Shown here piece after piece: positions 56,543-64,000 of a DNA stretch of 64,000 nucleotides. Origin of the DNA: Sphingomonas sp. S2-65 (GTDB lineage: Bacteria; Pseudomonadota; Alphaproteobacteria; Sphingomonadales; Sphingomonadaceae). Numbering within the stretch: position 1 is the stretch's first letter; the number at the start of each line of letters is the position of its first letter. The translations under genes and the position numbers were made by a program. The DNA lies in the NCBI RefSeq assembly GCF_021513175.1, contig NZ_CP090953.1:3158501-3222500 (forward strand). The letters run 5' to 3'. Below the pieces are notes generated by a model. The model was not told the DNA's origin, made no database searches, and was given only the letters and a program-made list of their open reading frames with translations.

Positions 56543-58788
56543 TTGAACTCCTCGAAGTCGTCGTCATTCGACGTGGGTTCCACGATCGGCGGGGGCATGT
56601 GGAAGGTGAGCCCGGCGGCGTCGAAACTCGCCTCCGGGTCCTCGCCGCCTTCAGCATCGGCATCCAGTTCGGCGGATGTGGAGAAGCCCGGACGGCTCTG
56701 GGCGCGCAGAGCGTCTTCCCGCTCATTCGCGGGGGCCTCGTGCTCGATGATGGGAGCCATGCCGTCGTGGCGCGGTTCCGCCTCGGCGTATTCGACGGGG
56801 AATGCGGCCGAGGCGCCGGGCGAACCTCCCAGCATCCGTGCCATCGCACGCCGCTCCCGGGCGTCGGCGTCGGGAAACGCCTCCTGGATCGCCTTGTTCA
56901 GCTCGTATCTGGCCGCGAGGCGCTCGGCCTGCGAACTGAACTTCAGGGCTTCGCGCTTGGCGAAGTCGCGGATCTGGTTGTGTTGCCAGAGGCTGAGGCC
57001 GTCTGCGTATTCGGGCTGCGTGTTCTCGAGGTCGAGCCAGTCGTCGCCGACGAAGACCTGGACGCGCAGAAGGTCCTCGGGGTTGTATTTGATCTTCGTG
57101 GTGATCGCGGCGGTGGCGTCGAGGCGCTTGCGATGCGGCTCCTTGGCTGCCAGCTTGTCGGTGACGACCGGAAGGTTCGGCCCCTTCCAGGTGAGGCCGA
57201 ACATGCGCGCGCCTCCGCCCACCGTGATGCGCTTGTTGTGCACCGTGGTGCCCGTGACGATGTCGATCTTCCGGCGGTCGAGGATCATCTGGCGATGACC
57301 TGCGGTCATTCCGCGTTCCCACTTCTGCAGCGGAACGGCACTGATGCCGGAATGGAAGTTGGTGTGATACGCGAACAGGAAGTCCGCGATCAGCTCCTTC
57401 AGCTCGGTGACCGTGACCACCGCCTCGCTCCCCGGATCGATGCCGAGCTTGCGCAGGACGCTTGGATCCAGCGTGGCGCCGGGCAGCTTGTCGATGAGGA
57501 AGGTGTTGAGGGTGCGGAAGAAGCGTTCGATTATCCCCTTGTGGCGGGGCGAGCCGACCGGGGCGAGTTCGTGGGTGATGCCGAGGTCGGCCAGCAGCTC
57601 GCCGAAGGCCGGCGCCACGTAGTTCGCCCCGTTGTCGGTCACGATCTTGTCGGGCTTGCCGGACAGATATGCCAGGGCCGGAAACCGGGCCAGCCGGTCG
57701 GGCCGGACGTCGAACTTGGCGAAGTTCGCGGTGCGCAGGCACTGGGCCGAGATGGCACGGAACCGCTCCGGCAGGAGCGCCTTTCGGACCGTGTCCGCCG
57801 CCTTCTGCGAATTCGGCGGAAGGAAGCTGACGGTGAGCCCGATTACGCACCGCGAATGCACGTCCAGGATGACCGTGAGGTAGGGCCGTCCGGCGATGAG
57901 GCCCCGGTCGACGTCCAGGCAGGTGACGAGATCGACGATCGTGTCGTCCATGAGCGCGATCTGGAGGATGCGTGTCGCGGTGATGCCGCGGCCCGACCCG
58001 TCGAACTTCCGCTTGGCGGCCTTCTCGCCGAACTTGGCCGCGTAGGTCTCGCGGCAGAGCATCTCGTTGACGCGCCGCCGGATCGTCTCCTTGCCCGGCA
58101 CGGGCAGTGGATCCACGCCTTCGGCCACGCGGCGGATGTTGAGCTGATGCACGCGCGTGACTACGGCGGCTTCGACGTCGATGATCTTGTATCCGCGGTT
58201 CGCCCAGTAGCGGGGCCGCTCCTCCTGGATGATCTGCTCTATTTGGGACGCGAGCCGGTTCTGCCGCGCGACGCGGCCGCTGAGCGAGAACATCTGCTCG
58301 AGGGTTATGTCGGTGTCGATGATGCGCCCGAGCCAGGAACGGACCTTCGGGATCGTGGGACAGGTGCCGAACCTTTCCTCCAGGTCGCCGGTCCAGATCT
58401 TCTTGATCTCGGCGCCCAGCCGCGCGTCGCTGGCGTCGACGCCCCGCTCCACGAGGCCCAGGATCAGCTTGAGGCGCGCCTCGGCCATCGGGTCCTTCTC
58501 GAGGATGTATTCGCGGTCGAAGACCCGGGCCTGCGCCCGTGCCGGTGCCACCGGCCCGTTCCTGTCCGCGATCTTGCGCAGCTCGCCTTCCGCGAGGTTT
58601 CGCTCGAACCACGGAAAGTCGGTGAGCTGGAGTTCGCCGGTCTCGGGATTTTCAACCCGGTGCGTCGCCCCGGAGGGCAGCCGGATGACATGGAGGAGGC
58701 CGTCGCCGAGATCGCGCTCGATCAGCAGCTTCAGGCCGGAGCTGTCGACGAACGTGGACCCGAGGACGCCGGAGATGTTGAGGTTCAT
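56539..58788 (-). CDS. tnsB: TnsB/TniA-like DDE transposase
   Basis: A 749-aa protein with N-terminal DNA-binding regions. The Mu-type integrase core has Asp281/282 in ALMDDTIVDL, GRPYLTVILDVHSRCVIGL, Asp385 in KIVTDNGANYVAP and Glu421 in RHKGIIERFFRTLNTF; the last two are exactly 35 residues apart. A beta-barrel and a long acidic C-terminal tail that may contact the ATPase follow. AGGAG 6 nt before the ATG at 58788 fixes the start. It catalyses strand transfer. Confidence 0.92.
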   Translation of the reverse strand: MNLNISGVLGSTFVDSSGLKLLIERDLGDGLLHVIRLPSGATHRVENPETGELQLTDFPWFERNLAEGELRKIADRNGPVAPARAQARVFDREYILEKDPMAEARLKLILGLVERGVDASDARLGAEIKKIWTGDLEERFGTCPTIPKVRSWLGRIIDTDITLEQMFSLSGRVARQNRLASQIEQIIQEERPRYWANRGYKIIDVEAAVVTRVHQLNIRRVAEGVDPLPVPGKETIRRRVNEMLCRETYAAKFGEKAAKRKFDGSGRGITATRILQIALMDDTIVDLVTCLDVDRGLIAGRPYLTVILDVHSRCVIGLTVSFLPPNSQKAADTVRKALLPERFRAISAQCLRTANFAKFDVRPDRLARFPALAYLSGKPDKIVTDNGANYVAPAFGELLADLGITHELAPVGSPRHKGIIERFFRTLNTFLIDKLPGATLDPSVLRKLGIDPGSEAVVTVTELKELIADFLFAYHTNFHSGISAVPLQKWERGMTAGHRQMILDRRKIDIVTGTTVHNKRITVGGGARMFGLTWKGPNLPVVTDKLAAKEPHRKRLDATAAITTKIKYNPEDLLRVQVFVGDDWLDLENTQPEYADGLSLWQHNQIRDFAKREALKFSSQAERLAARYELNKAIQEAFPDADARERRAMARMLGGSPGASAAFPVEYAEAEPRHDGMAPIIEHEAPANEREDALRAQSRPGFSTSAELDADAEGGEDPEASFDAAGLTFHMPPPIVEPTSNDDDFEEFK

Positions 58789-58908
58789 GCAATGCTCCTG
58801 AGATTGCGCGCGGCCGGGCCGCGCGCCTGAGGGTGGATCGATTTCGGAGAGGGCCACTTCGGGCCTCGAAAGCATCGGCGGTCCTGGTCTAGGCCCGTCG
58901 TGGAGCAC

Positions 58909-59745
58909 TCAGCGGCGCAGGCTGGGCATGGCCAGCCGGAGTGGCGGTACGGCCCGGCACTCGCTGCGCTCGGTCAGGCGCGCTTCGAGATCGATCTCGA
59001 CCACGCGCTGCACCATCAGGGCGTAGGCCATCGACCGGCCGTTGATGGGGTGGAGCATGGATGCGAGGCTGCCGAGGGAGATCGGGCCTCTGGAAACGGC
59101 GGCCGCCGCCCGCGCGATGAGATGCTTGGGCACATGCACGAACCGGCTCGCCTGGATCTCGTCGATGTTCTCCCGCCGCTGCTGGCCACCCGCGTTCGCG
59201 AGGACGATCCGCTCGTATCTGTATCCGATCGCGTCGGCGGCGAGCTGGCCGAGGAACGACTGCTTGCGGGCTTCGGGCCTGCGAAAGTCACTCCAGTGCC
59301 GCTTTGCGTCGATCAGCACGCGGCTGCCGTCGGCCATCAGGTTGGAGAAGTCGGGCAGGTGGGACCACCATGCTCCTCCCACCAAGGCCTCGACGCGCAG
59401 GGGCTGGGCGATCGCCTTGACGATGTCGACGCGCACTTCCTCCTCGGGCAGGCGCAGGATTTCGGTGGCGCCCTCCGCGTAGCGGTTCCTACTCATCTTT
59501 TTGGAGGGATAGCCGATAGTCCGGATGCTCTTGCGCCCGGTGATCTGCGTGCGGAGTTGATCGCCGTCCGGCGCGCGGACGATGACGACCTTCGTCACCG
59601 GCGGGAACGCTCCGAACCGGGGGTCGGTGCGGTACATGGCTGCACGTTCGGCGCCCAGAACGAATTCGGAGCGGCGGTTGCCGGGATGATCCGGCTGCGG
59701 ATCATTCGCATTGAAGGAGGTGTTGTGGTTGGCGAAGCTGTTCAT
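58909..59745 (-). CDS. tnsA: TnsA-like endonuclease
   Basis: A 278-aa protein with a restriction-endonuclease-like core: SHLPDFSNLMADGSRVLIDA followed by KRHW gives Asp132, Asp146 and Lys148 (D...DxK), with an upstream Glu candidate in EGATEIL. A wing-like C-terminal part (LGSLASMLHPINGRSMAYAL) matches the TnsA C-terminal domain. TnsA cuts the 5' ends so that the element moves by cut-and-paste. GAGG lies before the start. Confidence 0.82.
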   Translation of the reverse strand: MNSFANHNTSFNANDPQPDHPGNRRSEFVLGAERAAMYRTDPRFGAFPPVTKVVIVRAPDGDQLRTQITGRKSIRTIGYPSKKMSRNRYAEGATEILRLPEEEVRVDIVKAIAQPLRVEALVGGAWWSHLPDFSNLMADGSRVLIDAKRHWSDFRRPEARKQSFLGQLAADAIGYRYERIVLANAGGQQRRENIDEIQASRFVHVPKHLIARAAAAVSRGPISLGSLASMLHPINGRSMAYALMVQRVVEIDLEARLTERSECRAVPPLRLAMPSLRR

Positions 59746-59860
59746 CTGGACCTCTGATCGTCTGGTGGAATTCGGTGGCGGGCTCCGCCTTGTGGCGGTG
59801 CCCTGGGCATCACGGACCGGTGGCGAGGCGCCACCCGACCTTCACGGCGGGAGCGCCGCA

Positions 59861-60307
59861 TCACGCCTTCTGCGGTTTGCGCCTGCCTGCACGCTGCGGT
59901 CGCGACGCGTAGGTCGTCGCGGCGAGTTCCGAGCCGCGGAAGAGGACGCCCTGCCGGAAGAGATCCTCGATCGTCGGCTTGGCGGTCGGCTGGCGGGGTC
60001 GGAAGCAGCGCGACATCAGCGCCTCGATGTCGGCATCGAAGGCGAGAACGGGCTTGCCTTCCACGTATCTGCGCGTTGCGACGACGAGCACTTCGCCCGC
60101 ATCGATGGCGGCGCTGAGCAGCGCCTCGTCCATGTTCCGGACGATGGGACGACGCTTGGGTTCGGGCGCGTAGAGGGGGATCTCAACCAGGCGGACCTTC
60201 GGCAGCTCGTTGTTGCCTTCGTCGACGCGGCGGACCTCGAGGAAGGTGTCGGCGAGCAGCACGGTCCCGTGCTGGAGGAGGCCGTGCTTGGGGTTGCGGT
60301 GGCTCAT
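59861..60307 (-). CDS. Unknown protein in the Tn7-like operon
   Basis: A 148-aa basic protein. Its start has CAGGAAC upstream and its stop lies 115 bp before tnsA. Visible stretches are GTVLLADTFLEVRRVDEGNN, IPLYAPEPKRRPIVRNMDEA and LVVATRRYVEGKPVLAFDAD, with a basic tail (RPQRAGRRKPQKA). No family recognised. Its position upstream of tnsA in the same direction suggests a regulator or accessory transposition protein; that is inference. Confidence 0.6.
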   Translation of the reverse strand: MSHRNPKHGLLQHGTVLLADTFLEVRRVDEGNNELPKVRLVEIPLYAPEPKRRPIVRNMDEALLSAAIDAGEVLVVATRRYVEGKPVLAFDADIEALMSRCFRPRQPTAKPTIEDLFRQGVLFRGSELAATTYASRPQRAGRRKPQKA

Positions 60308-60446
60308 GTTCCTGTTCCTTGTGCTGGTGGTTGGGTTGCGGGCGCGGGACGGCGTTCCGCTGCCCTTCAGGGCAGGGGTGCTGGTCGGCGCGGAGATGGT
60401 TCGAGAAGGATGAGGCGGGGCTTTTCCGCCTGAGGCTGGACGTCGC

Positions 60447-60950
60447 CTAGCTCTGCGGGGCGGCCCCGCCCCGGCGGGCACGATCGCCGGCACGCCACTT
60501 GCGAATGGTATGGACGTTGTCGTGAGGACCCCAGGTCGCGAGGAGATCCCCGGTCCAGTGCCGGTGCAGCCAGATTGCGATTGCCTTCGCGCCGTTCTTG
60601 ACGCCGGCCGCGTCGAGAAGCTCAACCTGGGTGAGCAGCTTGAGGGTCGGATCCGGAGCCTGGCAGGACCGCATCGCGGGCAGCACCTCGGCTTCGCCGA
60701 CAAGGGCCAGTTCTGACCACTGGCTGCACGTCATCAGCGACGGGCAGCCGTCACGATCCGCGACCAGGTAGAGGCCATACGGCGGCGTCGAATGTGCCAG
60801 GATCAGATTGAAGCCTGCCCGGCCGACCAGTCGAAGGCGGCTGGACCGGATCCTGATCTCGCTGCCGCAAGGCGGCGGGGCCACCTCGCATGATCTTCCT
60901 GAGGGAGGAGGGCCAGGTTCCTCCTCGAGTGCGGTATGTTTGAAGGACAT
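60447..60950 (-). CDS. Unknown protein at the presumed right end of the element
   Basis: A 167-aa protein. AGGAG lies 6 nt before the ATG at 60950. It includes AGFNLILAHSTPPYGLYLVA, LKLLTQVELLDAAGVKNGAK and AIAIWLHRHWTGDLLATWGP, ending in a basic, Gly/Ala-rich tail. No family recognised. As the first gene inside the right end it is transcribed from a promoter next to, or within, the transposon end, where the transposase may autoregulate expression. Confidence 0.55.
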   Translation of the reverse strand: MSFKHTALEEEPGPPPSGRSCEVAPPPCGSEIRIRSSRLRLVGRAGFNLILAHSTPPYGLYLVADRDGCPSLMTCSQWSELALVGEAEVLPAMRSCQAPDPTLKLLTQVELLDAAGVKNGAKAIAIWLHRHWTGDLLATWGPHDNVHTIRKWRAGDRARRGGAAPQS

Positions 60951-61314
60951 GTAAGCTCCTCTATGCAGACACTAGGTTGGATAGGAAATTCCGCTATCGT
61001 GTCCCTAAGGTGCTTACGGGCGCTTCCGTTGTCAAGCGCCATTTCGACGCAAAATTGACTTGGCTAATCAGGTATCACGTCACTGATTCTAAATCGTCTA
61101 ATGATCTCTGCAACTTGAAGGAGGGAAAGAAAAATCAGATGAAGGCCCTATGCGCCACGTTCGCTGGCTCGATCTGGTTTGCGGCTGGTAGCTTCTGGGC
61201 GTCCGGTGGAAGTGGGCGGGCTCGCGCCGACGGGCTCTCGAACGCTCCTGCTGATTTGGGGCCGCGCCTCTTGTGTAGCTTGCTGTGCCGACGCGGCGGC
61301 TATACCTGATCCGC
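60951..61314. other. 364-bp AT-richer stretch expected to hold the transposon right end
   Basis: The first 200 bp are markedly AT-richer than the surroundings (for example TTCGACGCAAAATTGACT and GATTCTAAATCGTCTAATGA). Short related words (GTCAAGC, TGACTTGG, ACGTCACTGA) suggest possible multiple transposase sites, but no clear repeat or TGT/ACA terminus was established. It also carries promoters for the flanking divergent genes. Confidence 0.4.
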
Positions 61315-62529
61315 ATGGCGGAAGATGACGCAGCTTTGAAGAAGATGTTCTCCCGCAGGGCGGGCAGGAATTCGGACGAAGCTCGGGAGACGGCTCTGTT
61401 CGCCCGATTGCCAGCCTCCAAGCAGCGACTTGTGGTGGATCGCCTGGCTAAGTTGGATGCTTATCTGGAGGCGCGGGCTAGCGGGAATGCCGATACTGCA
61501 GCGGCCGCCGCCGCCTTGGGCGTCACGGTCCGAAGTCTCTATCGCTTGATCAAGCGTCTGGAGGAACTCGGGCCCGTAGCCGCGTTGGCGCCCACTCCGG
61601 GCGCCGGCAGGAAGAAGCGTGCCGACGCGGACCAGGCCCTCTCCGAAGAGGCTGATGAGCTCATCGCCGCCACGATCGTCCAGCGCCCGCATCTCTCGGT
61701 TTCTGAACTGGTGAAGCGTGTCAGGGAGGTTGATCCGGACGCCTCAGCCTCGACGGTGCGCAGACGGGCGTTGCACCATCGGAGGTACTACGATCCGGTG
61801 CCGGATGCGCAGTTTGGCCGGGAATGGCTGGTGGATCAGGCTGCGGTTCGCATCCCGATATTGGAGCAAGGCTACTCTTGGCTCGTAGCGACCTTCGTGG
61901 TGGATGCCGACAGCGGGATCATCGTCGGGCGCTGGCCCGCAAGCGGCACGGAAGATGCTGCACTATGGGCGCTTGCGCACGCGGCTGGTCGCATGGGCGC
62001 GCTGCTTCGCACGCGATTGAAGGTAGCCAGCCGCGTGCGCAAGGTTACCTGGGTGCTTCCCGAGCGTTCGCATGACGATGGGGATCGAGTGGTCGACCGC
62101 GGCGCCGGGTTGAAGCCGCCCGTGGAGGTCATAACGGTCGGCGGCGCCAAGTATCGCCGCGGCGGGGCGCTTTCCAAGGTCCTGGGAGGCTACGTAGGCG
62201 ATCTGGAGATCATGATCCGCGCCACTCCGGAACCATTCGTGGAGCGGCGCGACGAAGATCCGGAACCCTTGAGCATGGATCGGGCACTTGAGGTGCTCGA
62301 CTACAACATCCAGCTTTCGCATGACTACATGTCTCGCTGGGCGATATCGCCAGGCTCTAGGAAGGTGCCGTCTCCGAGCCGGATAGCCTCGATGAAGCGC
62401 ATCATGGAGCAGCTGATCGATGTGTTCGAGCCGGCCATGGCCCTCAACGCCGTCGTTGCCGCGCGGGAGAGCGCCGGCAGGATCGGCGAGGATTTCCCTG
62501 CAGAGCCCACCGAAGCGCCACAACCCTAG
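61315..62529 (+). CDS. Helix-turn-helix protein with degenerate integrase-like core, paralog 1
   Basis: About 404 aa. A helical N-terminus (LFARLPASKQRLVVDRLAKL) precedes a helix-turn-helix (ALGVTVRSLYRLIKRLEELG), then a second one (HLSVSELVKRVREVDPDASA). A segment like an RNase-H fold follows: SWLVATFVVDADSGIIVGRW, then VRKVTWVLPERSHDDGDRVV. The order matches transposases of the Mu/IS481 kind, but no convincing D-D-E triad with a terminal Glu can be placed. The C-terminal 120 residues are helical. Homologous in layout and motifs to the convergent gene at 62526-63419. Confidence 0.65.
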   Translation: MAEDDAALKKMFSRRAGRNSDEARETALFARLPASKQRLVVDRLAKLDAYLEARASGNADTAAAAAALGVTVRSLYRLIKRLEELGPVAALAPTPGAGRKKRADADQALSEEADELIAATIVQRPHLSVSELVKRVREVDPDASASTVRRRALHHRRYYDPVPDAQFGREWLVDQAAVRIPILEQGYSWLVATFVVDADSGIIVGRWPASGTEDAALWALAHAAGRMGALLRTRLKVASRVRKVTWVLPERSHDDGDRVVDRGAGLKPPVEVITVGGAKYRRGGALSKVLGGYVGDLEIMIRATPEPFVERRDEDPEPLSMDRALEVLDYNIQLSHDYMSRWAISPGSRKVPSPSRIASMKRIMEQLIDVFEPAMALNAVVAARESAGRIGEDFPAEPTEAPQP

Positions 62530-63419
62530 CGGTACTGCTGCTCCTGTATGAATTGGCTGATCGCCCGCTGCGCCACCGCCAGCTCTACCGCTTGCGACGG
62601 CGAGGCTGCCCTGGACTGCCTGGGGGCGAACGGCACCTTGGCTATCCGCAGTCCCAGGATCGACATGAGTGCCGAACCCGCTCTCACCCCGTGGCTTGCG
62701 CCTGCGTCCAGACGCACTCCGGCTTTGCTCAGCACGTCGCTGTAAGGAAGCAAGGCTTGAGCGCGGTCGCCGGTGACGATCAGCGCGCGTTGGGCGAAAG
62801 CCTCGGCCGCCGCTTCAGCAACCATTCGAGCGAGTGCTTCAGGTTTCGGAGCGCCTGCTGACAGGCTGTGGATCAGCAGCCTGCCGGTGATCGCATCCTG
62901 GACGCCGGCAAGCGTCGCGATCGCCGCTTCTCCAGCTTCATCGAGCACGTCGAGCGACAGGGGGCAGACGTCGAGGACGATGTCGAAGCGTCGACCAAGG
63001 CGGATGCGCAGGTCGACGTCGGTGCCGGTCGTCCGCGTCCGGATCGTGTTCTCCGATGGCGGTTCGAGCCCCGCAGCGCGGCAGCGCCTGACGACTTCTA
63101 GGTGCACTGTCCGCTGGGGAGCCTCGGGCCCCAGGTCCCGCATGGTTTCGAGGATCACTTTCTCGAGCTGGGAGGACAGCCAGCGCCGCTTTCCGCGGCG
63201 AGAGCGGCGTGCGCGGCCGGTGATCTTGAGGATCTCGTGAGCCTCGATGAGCCTGTAGAAGCTCCGAACCGTGAGTCCGAGCTGTTCCGCGTGTTCCGCG
63301 ACATCTTTCCCGGTCGGATCCGGCAGCGCGTCGAAGCTCTTCAACACGTCCAGGCGACGCAGGGCTTCACTCCACTTTGCTGGCGGCAGCTCGGCCAGCA
63401 TCGCGACGTCTCTGTCCAC
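62526..63419 (-). CDS. Helix-turn-helix protein with degenerate integrase-like core, paralog 2
   Basis: A 297-aa protein. The N-terminus (MLAELPPAKWSEALRRLDVL) and helix-turn-helix (EQLGLTVRSFYRLIEAHEIL) align with paralog 1. A basic linker (RARRSRRGKRRW) and a second helical motif (LEVVRRCRAAGLEPPSENTI) follow, then VLDEAGEAAIATLAGVQDAI as the core strand region and RALIVTGDRAQALLPYSDVL. GGAGGA 5 nt upstream supports the GTG at 63419. The two genes overlap tail-to-tail by 4 bp. No catalytic triad is evident. Confidence 0.65.
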   Translation of the reverse strand: MDRDVAMLAELPPAKWSEALRRLDVLKSFDALPDPTGKDVAEHAEQLGLTVRSFYRLIEAHEILKITGRARRSRRGKRRWLSSQLEKVILETMRDLGPEAPQRTVHLEVVRRCRAAGLEPPSENTIRTRTTGTDVDLRIRLGRRFDIVLDVCPLSLDVLDEAGEAAIATLAGVQDAITGRLLIHSLSAGAPKPEALARMVAEAAAEAFAQRALIVTGDRAQALLPYSDVLSKAGVRLDAGASHGVRAGSALMSILGLRIAKVPFAPRQSRAASPSQAVELAVAQRAISQFIQEQQYR

Positions 63420-63649
63420 TTAATTCCTCCATCAACTTGGCGTTGCCGCGACAAGTCGATCTGCATCTCCTTCTTCAGCTTGATCGCGGGGAACACGGCG
63501 CGACAGTCACGCGCCGGCGTGATCAGTCGGCATCGGCGACTTCGTCTCTGACGTACGCTCCGCCGCAGGACGTGTTTGCAAGACGGCGGGGTGCCACGTG
63601 AGGGTTTTCCGGCAAACCTGCGGTCCCATGGGCCGCTCGGTCCCTAGGG

Positions 63650-63892
63650 GTCCAACATCGCTACCTTAAGAAAGGCGGTGGCGTATTTGGCCTGGTGCTG
63701 GCCGGATGGATGTTGCCGGCCGAGGTCGGCGTAAGGAGCGGGGAGCAGTTCGAGATCGTTGATCGCGACACCCGCTCGCCGGGTTTGTTCATGCGTGCTA
63801 CCGTTAGCCACGGGACTGATGGCCTTGCCCTCGCTCGCGGCGGGATGTCGCCAGCCTCCGGGGCTTGGAAGCCACGACGTAAGCGCGGCTGA
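63650..63892 (+). pseudogene. Possible MOSC-domain C-terminal remnant
   Basis: The open frame has no good start codon and encodes about 80 residues, with GGGVFGLVLAGWMLPAEVGV followed by RSGEQFEIVDRDTRSPG. This resembles the C-terminal strand pair of MOSC domains (GxYxxVLxxGxVxxGDxIELVDR). If correct, the 5' two thirds of the gene are missing, as after an insertion or deletion. The remaining 63420-64000 sequence shows nothing else I can support. Confidence 0.3.
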
Positions 63893-64000
63893 GCGGCGAG
63901 ACGGCCCTGTCCTCATGTCCGCTGCGAGCCGAGCCGCCACTCGCCGCAGCGTCTGGACGGCAACGCGATCAGAGGCCGGCGCGGGATGCCATCTTGCCGC

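Larger units (their letters stand above)
53281..60950 (-). mobile_element. Tn7-like transposition module (ends not located)
   Basis: Six minus-strand genes lie in order: unknown, unknown, TnsA-like, TnsB-like, TnsC-like, TniQ; the last three overlap one another's stops. In Tn7 relatives tnsA lies nearest one end, so the right end should fall at about 60.95-61.3 kb. The cargo should extend left of tniQ, possibly to about 46 kb. I could not identify matching terminal repeats or a target duplication. The given limits only enclose the recognisable module and the adjacent small gene. Confidence 0.75.

Noticed and set aside
56599-58830. 743-residue plus-strand frame opposite tnsB
   Set aside because: Opposite a transposase with an exact D-35-E spacing. 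The frame has no recognisable motif; it reflects high GC.

Overview
The window reads as a high-GC alphaproteobacterial chromosome, most likely a sphingomonad (Sphingomonas or a close relative). Support comes from the gene order nfuA - rutE-like - tsaB - rimI - mucR - fur - plsC - miaB - phoH - ybeY - corC - lnt - metK, from a MucR/Ros regulator, from an Rrf2-led SUF operon, and from dispersed G-rich intergenic palindromes. The species assignment is inference. No rRNA, tRNA or CRISPR array was found.

Region by region. 1-5.6 kb: the end of an HlyD/NodT efflux system, a secreted amidase, two small membrane proteins and a FemAB-like acyltransferase. 5.6-10.7 kb: exonuclease III, trmB, and two catalytically degenerate EAL-domain proteins flanking a PAP2 phosphatase. 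10.7-25.8 kb: a long, mostly minus-strand housekeeping block for SAM synthesis, lipoprotein acylation, ribosome and tRNA maturation, iron regulation and Fe-S delivery. It is interrupted by an alcohol dehydrogenase, a PQQ-type sugar dehydrogenase and other accessory genes. 25.9-33.5 kb: an M16 peptidase, an acyl-CoA ligase, gamma-glutamyltransferase and pyrD. A probable small RNA with an intrinsic terminator lies at about 33.6 kb. 34.7-41.3 kb: a complete SUF operon (Rrf2 regulator, sufB, an unknown gene, sufC, sufD, sufS, sufT, sufA). A 25-bp palindrome sits just before it, and intergenic repeats have been recruited into its translation signals. 41.4-46 kb: an aldo/keto reductase, a GreA/B-like protein, dinB, a sulfite-oxidase-like molybdoenzyme and an alpha/beta hydrolase.

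From about 46 kb the character changes. Gene density falls, intergenic gaps are long, convergent overlaps appear and most proteins are unrecognised. At 53.6-60.9 kb there is a Tn7-like transposition module, all on the minus strand: an uncharacterised protein, a second uncharacterised protein, TnsA-like endonuclease, TnsB-like DDE transposase, TnsC-like AAA ATPase and TniQ. The 46-53.5 kb stretch may be its cargo. It holds a zinc-finger protein, an HNH-type protein, a membrane J-domain protein and a protein built from a duplicated domain. The ends of the element could not be located.

Beyond it (61.3-63.4 kb) lie two convergent genes whose products are diverged paralogs. Both have a helix-turn-helix followed by what looks like an RNase-H-type integrase fold without a clear catalytic triad. 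This pair is the best candidate for an undescribed system. A possible MOSC-domain gene remnant lies at the right edge.
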